A DNA stretch of 64,000 nucleotides, taken from assembly GCA_030587365.1 (NCBI GenBank), contig JAUQZE010000027.1, forward strand, positions 186,001 through 250,000. Direction: 5' to 3'. The translations under genes and the position numbers were made by a program. Below are positions 32,768 to 42,997 of the stretch, in pieces. The DNA comes from Candidatus Freyarchaeota archaeon (lineage in GTDB: Archaea > Asgardarchaeota > Jordiarchaeia > Jordiarchaeales > Jordiarchaeaceae). Within the stretch, counting starts at the first letter, position 1, and each line of letters begins with the position of its first letter. The notes under the pieces were generated by a model, which was given only the letters and a program-made list of their open reading frames with translations, was not told where the DNA came from and did no database searches.

Positions 32768-35272
32768 CTATGATTCCTTCTTTGATTCCAGTGAGGCGAG
32801 TATTCTTTCGAGTTCTTGGGCATCTTGGTTTTCTTCCTCACTGCTCTGAGGTAGTTCAACCTGTTCCTCTGACCCCTTTGTTTCCAGTGATTCTTTTACA
32901 CCTTCCTTGAACTCTTTCCACTCTTCCTCGTATATTCTGGGGTGATATGTTTTGTTGTGTTTCTCTATTTCTTTCGAGGTGAGGTTTTTAATCTTGTGGT
33001 TGAAGGTTCTGACTCTGAAGGGGTGAGGGTATCCTGATGTTCTCATTACGGCTTCTCTGGGGGGTTGTGAAACCAGATGCTTGCTCTGCGCCTCCTCATC
33101 CTTCCGAATCCCGAGTTCCAACTCCAGGAACTCCTTCTCCGACGCGGACTGGAAGCTGAGCTGAAAAACCACGTAGGTGGCGCAGTTCGCGAGAACCACC
33201 TTGGAGACAGCGGGATCCTGGCAGGCTACTATCACCCCCTCTCCCTTCCCCCTCTCGACGGTGATCATGTCCTCTATGGCGGTGGTGTCTCCGCTGGTTT
33301 TGCGGTTATAAATGTCGGGAACAAGAAAGCGAGCATCGTCAATCACGAGGAGGTGCTGAAGCGTGGTGGTGTTCTGACGCTTGAGCCCGGCCTGAAAAAC
33401 CTGAAGCGTGAGGACTCCCAGGATAATCTGGACAGCGTCTTTTGTTCCGCCCGCCGCTAGGAAGGGTCCGAGGTCCACTACTACTACTTTGTTTAGGAGG
33501 TCTTCTAGGGGTATGTTGGTTTTCTTGGTGTCGAAGACTTTTTGCAATTCGCCGCTCCTGAATATTTCGAGCCGGCTCTTGAGTGCGAGGACGGTGTTCT
33601 CCACGAAGGTGTAGGTGGCCTTGTTTCGCGCGGAGTAGTTGTCCAGGCTCTGGAAGAGTCCCTCAAAGCTCCTGAGGGAAGGATTCTTAATAACTTCGGG
33701 TAGGGTTTCTCCCAGTACTCGGGACATCTGGGGGCTGAATTCGGAGTTTTCGCCGAAGTAGTTTTCGAGGATTTCTGTGAGGAAGCCGAGGAGTTTTCTT
33801 GAGTATTCTCCGGGTTCTATTTCTCCGGGGTCGAAGAGGTTTATTCTGAGGGGAGCGTAATCTGCTCCGGGGCATAAAATTAGGACCCTCTCCTTGATTT
33901 CGGGTATGGAGGCTAGGGATGCGAGTTGTCCCTTGGACTCGAATATGAGCATGGGTAGAGTGGGTTTCTTTTCGAGAAGCCTTCTTAGTAGGAGTGCGAG
34001 GAAGAATGTTTTTCCTGAGCCCGGTTTTCCCAGTACGGACATTCCCTTGCAGAGTTCGTCGGGGTTTAGTGTGCAGGTGTATACTTCGCGGTCTTTGTGC
34101 AGAACAAGGGCTATGGGAATATCTCTCATGTAGTCGAATACGGTGTTGGGTGGAATCTCGAACTCGGCCTGGGTTACGGATTTGAGTCCAGGTAGGGGGT
34201 TTTCGGGTAGGTGGATTAGGGCGGCGAGCCTGGTCGAGGGCATATCAGCGGTCTTTCCAACGGAACGCCTAGTCGCTATGCTGTCCAGTTTTTTGAGGAT
34301 TTTTCTTCCGCTGAGGATTTTGATTTCCGGTCCGTAGAGTGGTCCGCTGTAAACTGTGGTTAGGATGTGGCTTACCTGTTTGGCTTTGATCTGGGCTTCA
34401 TGTTCGGTCTGTGTGGTTAGGACTACGTAAGCGGAGACTTTCCAGTATCCGGTGGTTTTTCCAAGACGGTTTTCTATCTGGTCGGTGTACCAGTCGGCGA
34501 GCTCCATCTGCTGGGGTACGGTCAGTCTCTCCCCCTGTTTCTGCTTCACTCTTTCTTTTCTTACGCGGGGTTTCCTCCTCCTCTTACAGTGAACTATGAG
34601 TCTTGCGTCTACACCGTTATCCATAAGGCTGTCTATGAGCATGTCTATCTGGGTCGCTCCCTCCCTTGGCATGAGCTCCACGGCGTTTTTCAGGTGTACC
34701 AGGCTGAGGTGTCTTTCCTCCTGCTCGTCCTGTATGCTTAGGGATTGTTTTAGTTTTTTTATGAGGGCTTTCTCTGTGTGGGTTAGGGGTTTTACTATTA
34801 GGGGGATTTCCTGGAATTCTACGGGTTGTACTTCTATTCCGGAGTAGTTGGTTTTGAGGCTGGTTTTCAGGGCTTGGAGGTTTGTCCAGGCTTTGTTGAA
34901 GGCTTCATCCATGTTTCTCTGGGTGTGGTGGGTGTAGAATATTATGGATACCTCGTCCTTTTGGGTGTGGATTTCGTAGCTTGCTTCGCTTGTTTCTCCC
35001 TCCCAGAGAGAGGTTAGGTGCTGGAAGGTGTATGTTACTGCTCCTTCGAGGTCTTTTCGGGTTCCTATTCTCTGGACCTGTTTCACTTCTCTGGGTATGC
35101 TGGTTATTCTTAGGGCGCAGGTGAAGGTTGTGCGGAGGCGTTTGGTGAAGAAGCCTCTGGCCAGTATCCCGGACTGCCTGCCTAGGAGGAAGTGTAGATC
35201 AATCATTATGGAGACGGTGATGATTGCTACCGCTATCACCAAGAAATAGTCTAGACTGGACAACGTTTTCAT
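32768..35272 (-). CDS. VirB4/TraC-like conjugation ATPase with N-terminal membrane anchor
   Basis: 834 residues from ATG 35272. One transmembrane segment lies at residues 9-31 (YFLVIAVAIITVSIMIDLHF). Residues 60-400 have no clear motif but match the size of the VirB4 N-domain. Walker A is LGKPGSGKTFFLAL near residue 415, Walker B is HLLVIDDARFL, and GEGVIVACQDPAVSK follows as the sensor-like strand. The tail is Glu-rich. Such ATPases power DNA or pilus transfer in conjugative elements. No VirD4, relaxase or VirB6-like gene is nearby, so this may be a lone remnant. It is GC-richer than its neighbours, supporting acquisition. Confidence 0.7.
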   Translation of the reverse strand: MKTLSSLDYFLVIAVAIITVSIMIDLHFLLGRQSGILARGFFTKRLRTTFTCALRITSIPREVKQVQRIGTRKDLEGAVTYTFQHLTSLWEGETSEASYEIHTQKDEVSIIFYTHHTQRNMDEAFNKAWTNLQALKTSLKTNYSGIEVQPVEFQEIPLIVKPLTHTEKALIKKLKQSLSIQDEQEERHLSLVHLKNAVELMPREGATQIDMLIDSLMDNGVDARLIVHCKRRRKPRVRKERVKQKQGERLTVPQQMELADWYTDQIENRLGKTTGYWKVSAYVVLTTQTEHEAQIKAKQVSHILTTVYSGPLYGPEIKILSGRKILKKLDSIATRRSVGKTADMPSTRLAALIHLPENPLPGLKSVTQAEFEIPPNTVFDYMRDIPIALVLHKDREVYTCTLNPDELCKGMSVLGKPGSGKTFFLALLLRRLLEKKPTLPMLIFESKGQLASLASIPEIKERVLILCPGADYAPLRINLFDPGEIEPGEYSRKLLGFLTEILENYFGENSEFSPQMSRVLGETLPEVIKNPSLRSFEGLFQSLDNYSARNKATYTFVENTVLALKSRLEIFRSGELQKVFDTKKTNIPLEDLLNKVVVVDLGPFLAAGGTKDAVQIILGVLTLQVFQAGLKRQNTTTLQHLLVIDDARFLVPDIYNRKTSGDTTAIEDMITVERGKGEGVIVACQDPAVSKVVLANCATYVVFQLSFQSASEKEFLELELGIRKDEEAQSKHLVSQPPREAVMRTSGYPHPFRVRTFNHKIKNLTSKEIEKHNKTYHPRIYEEEWKEFKEGVKESLETKGSEEQVELPQSSEEENQDAQELERILASLESKKES

Positions 35273-35608
35273 CCTCCAGTTTTACATTCTTTGTTTCTAA
35301 TTTTGGTATTTAAACACCCCTTTGACAGTAGAAGTGTTGTGGAGTTATGAAGCCGCAATAATATGTTTTAGAGCTTCTTTGATGAAAAAGGAATTGAAGA
35401 TAATGGTTAGTCGCAATAGTATCCCCACGTGAAATCCCTTATTTTTCAAACATTGTTGATAATAAAAAATTGAGTTAAACTAGTTTCCTTTTATGAGTCT
35501 AAATACGTGATAGCGAGGATGATTCCCGGCATCACTGTTACTACAGCTACTATGGTTATTATGGTGATGGGTTAGAGGTATCAGAGTATTCTTAATATAA
35601 TATAAGAG
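35273..35608. other. Intergenic region
   Basis: A Tyr/Gly-rich 30-codon stretch with no start (35502-35594) is the only notable feature. No gene supported. Confidence 0.3.
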
Positions 35609-35929
35609 AATCCCCAACAATACTTTGAAGAAATGCGAAAAGAATACGACGAAAGAAGAAAAACCACAGTAAAGCTCCTAAACCAAATAGACGGAGTAAC
35701 ATGCAAAACACCCAAAGGAGCATTCTACGCGTTCCCAAACGTATCAGAGTACACCACAAACAGCGCACAACTCACAGAAAAACTACTCCAAAATAAGGGA
35801 GTATCACTAACACCAGGAAGCGTATTCGGAGCCAACGGAGAAGGACACCTCAGAATAAGCTACGCAACATCCATGCAAGACATACTGGAAGGCGTAAAAA
35901 GATTAGAGGAATACCTGCACTCACTCTAA
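35609..35929 (+). pseudogene. C-terminal fragment of a class I/II aminotransferase
   Basis: Similarity starts at about 35609 with QQYFEEMRKEYDERRKTTVK and continues GVTCKTPKGAFYAFPNVSEY and SLTPGSVFGANGEGHLRISY, ending at TAA 35929. This is the small C-terminal domain, including the substrate-carboxylate Arg in HLRISYA. The upstream two-thirds, with the PLP-binding Lys, is missing, so it cannot be active. Intact family members are about 380-400 residues. Confidence 0.8.
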
Positions 35930-36342
35930 TAATCCAGATTTTACAATTATAAATAAGTGGGAAAAGTATAACCTAAAAAACTGGTAATTCTACGTGATTA
36001 CAATAGCTATTCATCCTCCAAAGAACTGGGAACCCTAGGTACCCAATTAAGTTAGAAGTAATTCTTCCTATTATCGCTGAGACCTAGGTAGAGTAGTACA
36101 GTTCCTAAGAATCCACCTATACCAGATCATTAACCAATGTCTAGCGGTAACATAATTATAGCCGGCGTTCTCACACAAATTTAAAATTTACCCTGTTAAA
36201 AACATAATTTAAAGAAAACCTTGTATAAGGTAATAGCAAACCTTGAACTAATAATGAGGAGAAACGAAGGCATAACTGAAGTCTCCAAATACTATTCTCG
36301 AATTCATTATGCCCCCCCATAATGGCTTGAATGGACAAATGT
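35930..36342. other. Intergenic boundary of the defence island
   Basis: No gene supported. It lies between the aminotransferase fragment and the stop of the HamB-like helicase. Confidence 0.35.
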
Positions 36343-39300
36343 TCAGGAATTGTCAGAGAGTTTTTGCACGATTTCTTTCAAGATTCTGGCAGACAGCTCT
36401 TCCTTTCCTGGAAACTGCTTTTTGAAATCGCTTTCTTGGATTTTTGTGAATTCTGAAAGATTAACTGGTCGTAATTTTTCCACAAGATAAAGCGTTGAAC
36501 TTCTGCCGAGCCCGGGTATTTGAAACTCTATCAACTTCGCGGCAATCTTATTATCAGTTCCTTCTGATACAAAAGCGGTCAATTCCTCAATCCTAGACAC
36601 CAAATTTTGAGGACAGCCAATTTCTTTAGATACCCTTTTTACAAATTGAAGCACCCAAAGCGCGTTTTTTGGCATTATTTCCTCCAAAAGTCCATGATCC
36701 GAAGCATGAAGACCAAACTCCTTGATTATTTCGTCAACTGAATAGCCCTTGATCCATCTATACAAAACCGCTGCCAATAAAATTGACTGATTATCAGAAA
36801 GCATTTCAAAAGTATTAAGCCGATGTCTTAAGCTTGCGGATTCTGCCCTCAATTTACGGGGTCTCTCAAACGGGCTAACCCGCATTTCATAGGTTAATCC
36901 AACAGCGTTTAGAACACAATAATCAATATCTGATTCTTGCATTGCTGGCAAATTAGTTTTTATGCTTCGAATGCAGTCTATGACCTTTTTAGCGCTTATA
37001 GGAGATAGTAGAGATAAGTTTACTAAGTGACCTAACTGAGTGAGTTCATAGCCTCTTTGTCCTACCTTAAGAAAGCCCATATCAACAAGCTCTTCTAATT
37101 CACTGGAAATCAAACTAGAAAAGTTTTTATCAACATCTTCTATAATGGATAATTCGCAAAGGATTTCCCATAGCCAAGTTTTTTTAAGAATAAAAAGTAT
37201 TTTTTCAAGATCGCCCCCAGAAGTATAGACAACTTGCAAGAGGTTTGAAAGAAATCGCCCTCTGCTGTGAGTTAGATCTATTGATATTATGGGTAGTTGT
37301 TCATAATAATCATGCTGTGAAGGTTTAACAAGTCGTGATACAACGTACAAATCAGCGCCCTCACCTAATGATCTGCTTCTCCTATACCGCATATCAAAAA
37401 ATTCCTTTGCCTCGTAAAGATTATCCACAAAGAAAATTGATTCCCCCCTTTCTGTAAATCCAGCTCTCCCAGCGCGCCCAATGGTATTGTGATAAGACGA
37501 AAAAAGCGTACTCTCATATCGAGATAACACATATGCATCAAATGGTCTATACTTTTCTAAATTTGCTTTTAACTTTCCCACTGTCTTAGTTAAAACCAAT
37601 CGTTTCAAAATTACTGCATCTACTGGAAAATTAACACCTGCCTCCAAAGTTGAGGTTGAAACAATTACGAGCGGGATTCTATTTTTTATCATTTCTTCAA
37701 TAATTTGCCTGAGACTCTTAGGTAAACCTGCGTGGTGAAAGACTACCCTCCTTGTAAGCAACCTCAAAATAGACTCTGTAGATTTTGGTAAAACAAGTTC
37801 AGATGATTCAAGTTTATGGATATATTGATACAATTGATCCCTATTTTCCTCCATTTTATCACGAAGGGAAATGTCTGGCACTAGCGGAGATGTGACAAAA
37901 ATTGTAATTCTCTTTGCAATTTGTTCAGCTAATTGTTCTACTTTGCGGCGACTTTCAGCCGTAACAAGTACGACTTTGCCTTGGCGAAGTAATTCAATTG
38001 TCTTATCTATGACGAAATCTTCGACTTTGCGTCGCTCTGAAACGTGATGTTCCAAGTTTTGGAGAACTTGAGCAATAGTATTATCATCCGCTTCTTGCGG
38101 TATTTCAACTTCCCTATGCCCAAATGCAATTTTTTCGAGTAACCTAGTTCTTCGCCACTCTTTACCCCTCAAATACTCCGTCTTAGCCCATTGTGCAAAA
38201 CGCCTGCCCTGATCTTCGGGCATGACAGCGGAAATTAGTAATCTCTGGCAATGGAAATGAGGATTCATTTGCGACAGCAAGAAATCGAGAGTAACTCCCC
38301 TGCTGAAGTCCGAGATGTTGTGGCATTCGTCAACCACAAACATGTTGATATTTTCAGGCAAGATTACATTTTCTCGAAGTAGCCCTTCAATTTTTTCATA
38401 AGTGCCAACTAGGGTTTTGCAAACCGCTAGCTCCTCTTTTCCAACTTCATCTTCCATTGTCAACACTCTTACATTATCTGGCATCCCACGATACGCGAAG
38501 TTCACTATTATTTCTGATATTTGATGCGCTAGAGCCCTTGTTGGAACCGTATACACAGACACACCTTGCTCTTTCTTCTTCACAGCAATCATCATAGCGC
38601 CTACTAACGATTTGCCAGTTCCCGTCTCAGCAGCGAGAAGAATATCCCTCTTTTGAAGAGCTGCTTTGATAGGTTCTATTTGTGTTGGCCACAATATCGG
38701 GTGGTTTTGCTTAATAAAATCTAGAGCGATTTCACATATCTCAGGATAAGTGTGAAATACCGTATGTATTGAAAGAGAATCCACGCTTTTTATCATCACT
38801 CTTGTAAAAAGTTTTGATAGAAAGTACAACCATGCAGGTATTTCACGCTGTTCCAAAAAATCATCAAAGGATTTGAGATGTTTTAGCAATATAGGAAGGT
38901 CTGTTTGAATATTTTCTGCAGGATCCTTGCCAAGGATCCATCCAGAACACTGATTCGTGAAGATAATAATATCTGCGAGAGTTTTCATCTCATCCATGTT
39001 TCTGGGATGAATATACTCTCGATAATTCAATTGATCAGAAATAATTAATTTTCCAAGGATTTCATTAATAGAGGAAGACACATCATAAGACTTTTGGAAT
39101 TGCTCTTCACAAAAAGAAAAAGTCATCTCAAAGACTCGTTTGGAAAGAGGAGGGGCAAAAATCTCTTCAAAAGGTGCGAGAGAAATGTCGCTTAATTTGG
39201 GGATTTCCCGTAGGATATCTTTAAAACGATACTCAGTTGCAAGCTGGTAACACATAGATGAGCAGAATCTTCCAACTGCGCCAAGTCTTTCAGGAAGTAA

Positions 39301-39429
39301 ACCCTTTCTTATGGATTTCTCCATAAATGAGGCAGTCGTACTGTATTGATCCTCGCTAGGTTCTTTAGAGACGAGAAGCTCGGCGAGACGGAAAAAGCCA
39401 AGAGGCTCAGTCTCAACTTTCATTTTCAT
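36343..39429 (-). CDS. HamB-like superfamily 2 (Ski2-type) helicase of a Hachiman-like defence system
   Basis: 1028 residues from ATG 39429, six bases after GGAGGT. A helical N-terminus is followed by motif I AAETGTGKSLVGAM near residue 270, motif Ia YTVPTRALAHQI, motif II FVVDECHNIS, motif III LISAVMPED, IV VVLVTAESRRK, V IVSTSTLEAGVNFPVDA and VI NTIGRAGRAGF, then a winged-helix and helical C-domain ending in a helix-hairpin-helix-like stretch. It overlaps the upstream nuclease gene by 17 bases. In Hachiman the helicase senses DNA damage or invading DNA and releases the nuclease partner. Assignment rests on gene pair and domains. Confidence 0.7.
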   Translation of the reverse strand: MKMKVETEPLGFFRLAELLVSKEPSEDQYSTTASFMEKSIRKGLLPERLGAVGRFCSSMCYQLATEYRFKDILREIPKLSDISLAPFEEIFAPPLSKRVFEMTFSFCEEQFQKSYDVSSSINEILGKLIISDQLNYREYIHPRNMDEMKTLADIIIFTNQCSGWILGKDPAENIQTDLPILLKHLKSFDDFLEQREIPAWLYFLSKLFTRVMIKSVDSLSIHTVFHTYPEICEIALDFIKQNHPILWPTQIEPIKAALQKRDILLAAETGTGKSLVGAMMIAVKKKEQGVSVYTVPTRALAHQISEIIVNFAYRGMPDNVRVLTMEDEVGKEELAVCKTLVGTYEKIEGLLRENVILPENINMFVVDECHNISDFSRGVTLDFLLSQMNPHFHCQRLLISAVMPEDQGRRFAQWAKTEYLRGKEWRRTRLLEKIAFGHREVEIPQEADDNTIAQVLQNLEHHVSERRKVEDFVIDKTIELLRQGKVVLVTAESRRKVEQLAEQIAKRITIFVTSPLVPDISLRDKMEENRDQLYQYIHKLESSELVLPKSTESILRLLTRRVVFHHAGLPKSLRQIIEEMIKNRIPLVIVSTSTLEAGVNFPVDAVILKRLVLTKTVGKLKANLEKYRPFDAYVLSRYESTLFSSYHNTIGRAGRAGFTERGESIFFVDNLYEAKEFFDMRYRRSRSLGEGADLYVVSRLVKPSQHDYYEQLPIISIDLTHSRGRFLSNLLQVVYTSGGDLEKILFILKKTWLWEILCELSIIEDVDKNFSSLISSELEELVDMGFLKVGQRGYELTQLGHLVNLSLLSPISAKKVIDCIRSIKTNLPAMQESDIDYCVLNAVGLTYEMRVSPFERPRKLRAESASLRHRLNTFEMLSDNQSILLAAVLYRWIKGYSVDEIIKEFGLHASDHGLLEEIMPKNALWVLQFVKRVSKEIGCPQNLVSRIEELTAFVSEGTDNKIAAKLIEFQIPGLGRSSTLYLVEKLRPVNLSEFTKIQESDFKKQFPGKEELSARILKEIVQKLSDNS

Positions 39430-40234
39430 CTACTAACCTCCGTAGGAAGTCGTGGTTAGCAAGATCTACAAAGGCCAACGCGGCTCGTGATCGAGTTGAT
39501 ATAATTGTATCCGGTGGATTTTGTACCAATAATTGGACATTTAGTGGCAAAGAAATAATAATCGAGGCAGAGTTCACCCCAGGCATCGATTCAAACAGAT
39601 TGAAAAGACTAGACAATTCTTGGAGAGAAATCGGTTTTCGTAAATTATATTCCGCGATCCATTTGATTGCTTTTCCTAGCTTAATTTCGTTTTCTTGATA
39701 GTTTTCCATTCCTTCCAACGCTTCTTTAGCTCTTGCTCGTACATAATCCTCGTAATTCTTAGAAGTTTCTCCGCAGAATTTACTATCAATGAACACTAGG
39801 TTCAGGTTTCCATTTCTGTTCCAAATACCGATAAAGTCCATCCCCTCTTGATTTGAGTGCCCTGTTCTTCTCCAATTGTGATGTATTATTTGAAAATTGC
39901 AAAAACACTGTTCGATAATAATTTCAGTAATAATTTCGCCGATCAGGCCTACGCGATCAGTCTTATAAAGATCATCAAGGAGTGCTATTTCTAGTAATTC
40001 GAAGTTAGGAAGAAAAATATTTCTAAATGATGATAGCGGTTGTTCTCTTTGTTCTCGCAACATACGAATAACTCGAGCTTGATTTAGTCTAGATCTCAGT
40101 TCCTGTTCACATTGGTCTGGGATATCTAATCGACACGGTTCTATAATAATGTGAACGCCTTCCTTGTAATCGTCGTCATATAGAATACTAAAAGCTAAAC
40201 GAAACATTCCGCCATTCTGAAAAAGGCTGGACAA
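39413..40234 (-). CDS. HamA-like (DUF1837-type) nuclease of a Hachiman-like system
   Basis: 273 residues from TTG 40234, seven bases after GGAGGT; the frame extends to TTG 40264 and an ATG lies at 40207. The nuclease core reads RVGLIGEIITEIIIEQ (Glu), GMDFIGIWNRNGNLNLVFID (Asp) and then DSKFCGE (acidic-x-Lys), in the order of a PD-(D/E)XK fold, followed by an Arg/Glu-rich helix (YVRARAKEALEGMENYQ). Size and partner match HamA, which degrades DNA when released. Translational overlap with the helicase supports a toxin-regulator unit. Family name from memory; structure prediction would settle it. Confidence 0.6.
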   Translation of the reverse strand: MSSLFQNGGMFRLAFSILYDDDYKEGVHIIIEPCRLDIPDQCEQELRSRLNQARVIRMLREQREQPLSSFRNIFLPNFELLEIALLDDLYKTDRVGLIGEIITEIIIEQCFCNFQIIHHNWRRTGHSNQEGMDFIGIWNRNGNLNLVFIDSKFCGETSKNYEDYVRARAKEALEGMENYQENEIKLGKAIKWIAEYNLRKPISLQELSSLFNLFESMPGVNSASIIISLPLNVQLLVQNPPDTIISTRSRAALAFVDLANHDFLRRLVDENES

Positions 40235-40918
40235 TTGTCGAACCTCCCCGGCCTTTTTTAACAAGATATATTTATGACTATTTAATATTCAAGTTTTGCG
40301 GTATTTAAAGTCAAACAAAACTAAAAATTTACAAGTAATGCATCCCCAATAGATATAGGAATATTTGAGATATGTCGAATTAACAAATATTACAAGCCCT
40401 AAAAGATAAAACCTAATAATATGCTCATTAAAATGAAAAGATGGAAAAGGATATTCTAATTTAATTTCTTATATCAGGACCAATCCAGCCATATTTATCG
40501 CGCCCAATCTTTGCATATCAAAGATGCTTGTTCAAGCACAGTTTCGGTCGCCTTCTTTTGTTTATTAAGTATTGAAGCGAAAACATTCAAAATAGTGGCT
40601 CAATCTATTGTATAATTGTCGTATATTTCTTTAAATAGTTGTATCCAATCAAATATTTCCATATCTCATCTACACCGTTCAGTGCTATATTGATAGCACA
40701 CAAACTCCGTTTTATATTGGTATTTGCATATTGCCATCATAATCCCCTTTAACTGCTTTTGCGTTACTGCTATTGTTAGAAATTGTTCAGGCGTTTATAG
40801 TTTTATGTTTGAAAATGATTTTGGTTACAGGTTGATTCTAGTAAAAGGATGAGAAGATGTAAAACTAATTTTAAACTTTTGTCTCAAAAATAATGATAGT
40901 AGATGATATCGTTAATTA
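40235..40918. other. Intergenic region with one degenerate small frame
   Basis: A+T-rich, about 680 bases. Apart from the small broken frame at 40495-40662 on the minus strand, nothing is supported. Confidence 0.35.
40495..40662 (-). pseudogene. Small gene with internal TGA
   Basis: ATG 40662 opens MEIFDWIQLFKEIYDNYTID; TGA follows, then the same frame continues ATILNVFASILNKQKKATET and ends at TAA 40495. The peptide is amphipathic and helical. One nonsense codon splits it; it may be a dead small gene. Confidence 0.3.
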
Positions 40919-42211
40919 TTATTGTATTAAATCAGAGTTCTTAATAATGATTTGTTCGGCTATGAATCTCATTAGTGGAATTTCTTTAAGTAACTCTTTA
41001 TCATGAACAAATGGTATGTACCTAGGCTTAACGGTTTCCTTGCCATGGACCACGGAATTTCTAGTTTTATAAATTCTTCTAGAAAGTTCTTTATATATAT
41101 TATCAACATTCTGTTCTTCAAAATTTATTTGATCACCCTCCGAAAAGGAAACTTGATTTGACTGGTAATATTCCAATAATGTCGCATCAAATTTAGACAA
41201 CTCTATCTTAATACTTTCTAAATCCACATATTTTTTCAACGTTAAGTATAACGCCTCTTGTTCGTTATAGGTGATATTATCTTCCTTAAACTTTAATTTT
41301 TTCTCTATCAAGCTCACTAAATCCTTTAAATCTTTTTTTCTTTTATAGGAAAAATCAGGACTTGTGATTTTATCCTTAACCAAGTTTAATAATTCTTCAT
41401 TATATACCGCTTCAAAAAAATGCTCTGCTACATGATAGAAGGAAATATATTGTGAAATTGGACTATCTGTGGAAATTGCCATTTTATAATAATATACCAA
41501 ATCAGAAGTATATATACGTCTTGGAGGTTCTAAATCTTCTATTCTAGTTCTTCTTAATCGAGAAATTCTCTCGGAGCGTACAAAGTCATCTAAAAATCTC
41601 ACTTCAATTATGGATATGTTCAAATTATAGCCTATATGAAACGTAAAAGCATTTACCAGTTTGGTTAAATGATTTATATCTAATGATTTTTGGGATCTTA
41701 TTTTTACAGTTAACAGACGGGGCATTAAATCTTTCATAAAATCCAAAAAGTTAGAAGGCACTTCGTCTCCTCTTGCAGCTCTTTCAATACGATTTCTTAA
41801 AATGATAGGGGAGGGAAATACGAGGCTTAACATATCTGTCCTTTTTAAATTTTTAAGAATGAATAAAAAATACTCATCTGAACATTTTGAAATTTCATAA
41901 ACTAATCCATTGTCAGAATCCTCTTTGATAAGAGGTACATTACCTAACATATACTGCAGAGGAAGACGGTGAGTCGTTTCATACTTGATTAAAATTTCAT
42001 AAGAATATTCATCATAAATAGAGGTTTCTCCCTCAATCCTTTTTTTGCTTAAATTTTTAAAAATATTCTCTATAAATCCATTTTCTACTTCCCAGCTTTT
42101 CGGAAAATTATATTTTTCCAGTTTTATGATTAGTTTATTTTCTATCTCACTTATAGTTAATGGCAATAACTCTTTAATTATCTGTTTAAATTCCTCAGCA
42201 CCTCTTTGCAT
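40919..42211 (-). CDS. HEPN-domain protein (putative RNase effector)
   Basis: 430 residues from ATG 42211. The N-terminal half is alpha/beta without a recognised family. The C-terminal 200 residues are helical: ISQYISFYHVAEHFFEAVYN, then RRIYKTRNSVVHGKETVKPR, in which RNSVVH fits the catalytic R-N-x-x-x-H motif of HEPN ribonucleases. HEPN proteins often cleave RNA in abortive-infection systems; ApeA-like proteins have a similar layout, but I cannot assign one. It lies between the Hachiman-like pair and the EVE gene, supporting a defence role. Confidence 0.6.
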   Translation of the reverse strand: MQRGAEEFKQIIKELLPLTISEIENKLIIKLEKYNFPKSWEVENGFIENIFKNLSKKRIEGETSIYDEYSYEILIKYETTHRLPLQYMLGNVPLIKEDSDNGLVYEISKCSDEYFLFILKNLKRTDMLSLVFPSPIILRNRIERAARGDEVPSNFLDFMKDLMPRLLTVKIRSQKSLDINHLTKLVNAFTFHIGYNLNISIIEVRFLDDFVRSERISRLRRTRIEDLEPPRRIYTSDLVYYYKMAISTDSPISQYISFYHVAEHFFEAVYNEELLNLVKDKITSPDFSYKRKKDLKDLVSLIEKKLKFKEDNITYNEQEALYLTLKKYVDLESIKIELSKFDATLLEYYQSNQVSFSEGDQINFEEQNVDNIYKELSRRIYKTRNSVVHGKETVKPRYIPFVHDKELLKEIPLMRFIAEQIIIKNSDLIQ

Positions 42212-42577
42212 CGGTCAGATTGCTGTTCAATATCTCTTTATTATCAATCATGCTTCCTACCCCTTACCGTCAAAGACTTTTAATCTTTATTATGTATTTC
42301 ATAACTATATACATATAAATTTCTATTGGCTTTAAATTTTGATCTTGCCTCTCCGTCTGTCCCCCGAATCATAAATATATTCAATAGTCTTTTCAGACTC
42401 AAACCAGTACTCAATGGAATCTATTCAATCAAACCTCAACATTTCATAAAACTATAAAATGACTAAAAAGTTCAAATAATTAAAACAATGAGAACACCAA
42501 AAAGCAAATATAAGAAACGAATGATATTTATGAAGAATCATAACGAAACAAACTAAAAAACCAACGAGGGAGAAATA
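42212..42577. other. Divergent intergenic region between the HEPN and EVE genes
   Basis: A+T-rich, with promoters for both directions expected. No gene supported. Confidence 0.35.
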
Positions 42578-42997
42578 ATGAATTACTGGCTGTGTATAAC
42601 AAACGCGGAAAATTGGGAAGTAGTTAAAAACAAGAAAGTTTGGGGAGTAACCGATCGCCACAAAAACAAAATAAGCCAAGTAAAACCCGGCGATATTCTA
42701 ATCTTCTACATAACAAAAAGCTATAAGGTTGGGGGAATAATGAAGGCTGACTCTGAGCCCTATATGGGCACAGAGAAAATATTCAGCCCCACAGGATTCG
42801 CAGCTAAGGAAATATTCCCAAACAGAGTGAAACTCAAATCGCAAATAATAGTAGACAAGCCAATCAATTTTAAAGAATTAGTACCCAAGCTAAAGTTCAT
42901 AAAAAATAAGAAAGTTTGGGCAGGAAGCTTACAGGGTAAAACAATGCGCCTAATCCCTAAAGAGGACTACGAAACAATATGGACTGTTCTAGCTTAA
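42578..42997 (+). CDS. EVE-domain protein
   Basis: 139 residues from ATG 42578, after GAGGGAG. NYWLCITNAENWEVVKNKKV, WGVTDRHKNKISQVKPGDIL, FYITKSYKVGGIMKADSEPY and VWAGSLQGKTMRLIPKEDYE make a complete single EVE domain of the PUA-like fold. EVE domains bind modified bases in DNA or RNA and are often fused to or found beside restriction systems that target modified DNA. It stands alone, with defence genes on both sides. Confidence 0.85.
   Translation: MNYWLCITNAENWEVVKNKKVWGVTDRHKNKISQVKPGDILIFYITKSYKVGGIMKADSEPYMGTEKIFSPTGFAAKEIFPNRVKLKSQIIVDKPINFKELVPKLKFIKNKKVWAGSLQGKTMRLIPKEDYETIWTVLA

Noticed and set aside
35502..35594. Tyr/Gly-rich peptide YYSYYGYYGDG
   Set aside because: Only 30 codons after a stop with no start; could be a chance reading of a repeat-rich stretch.
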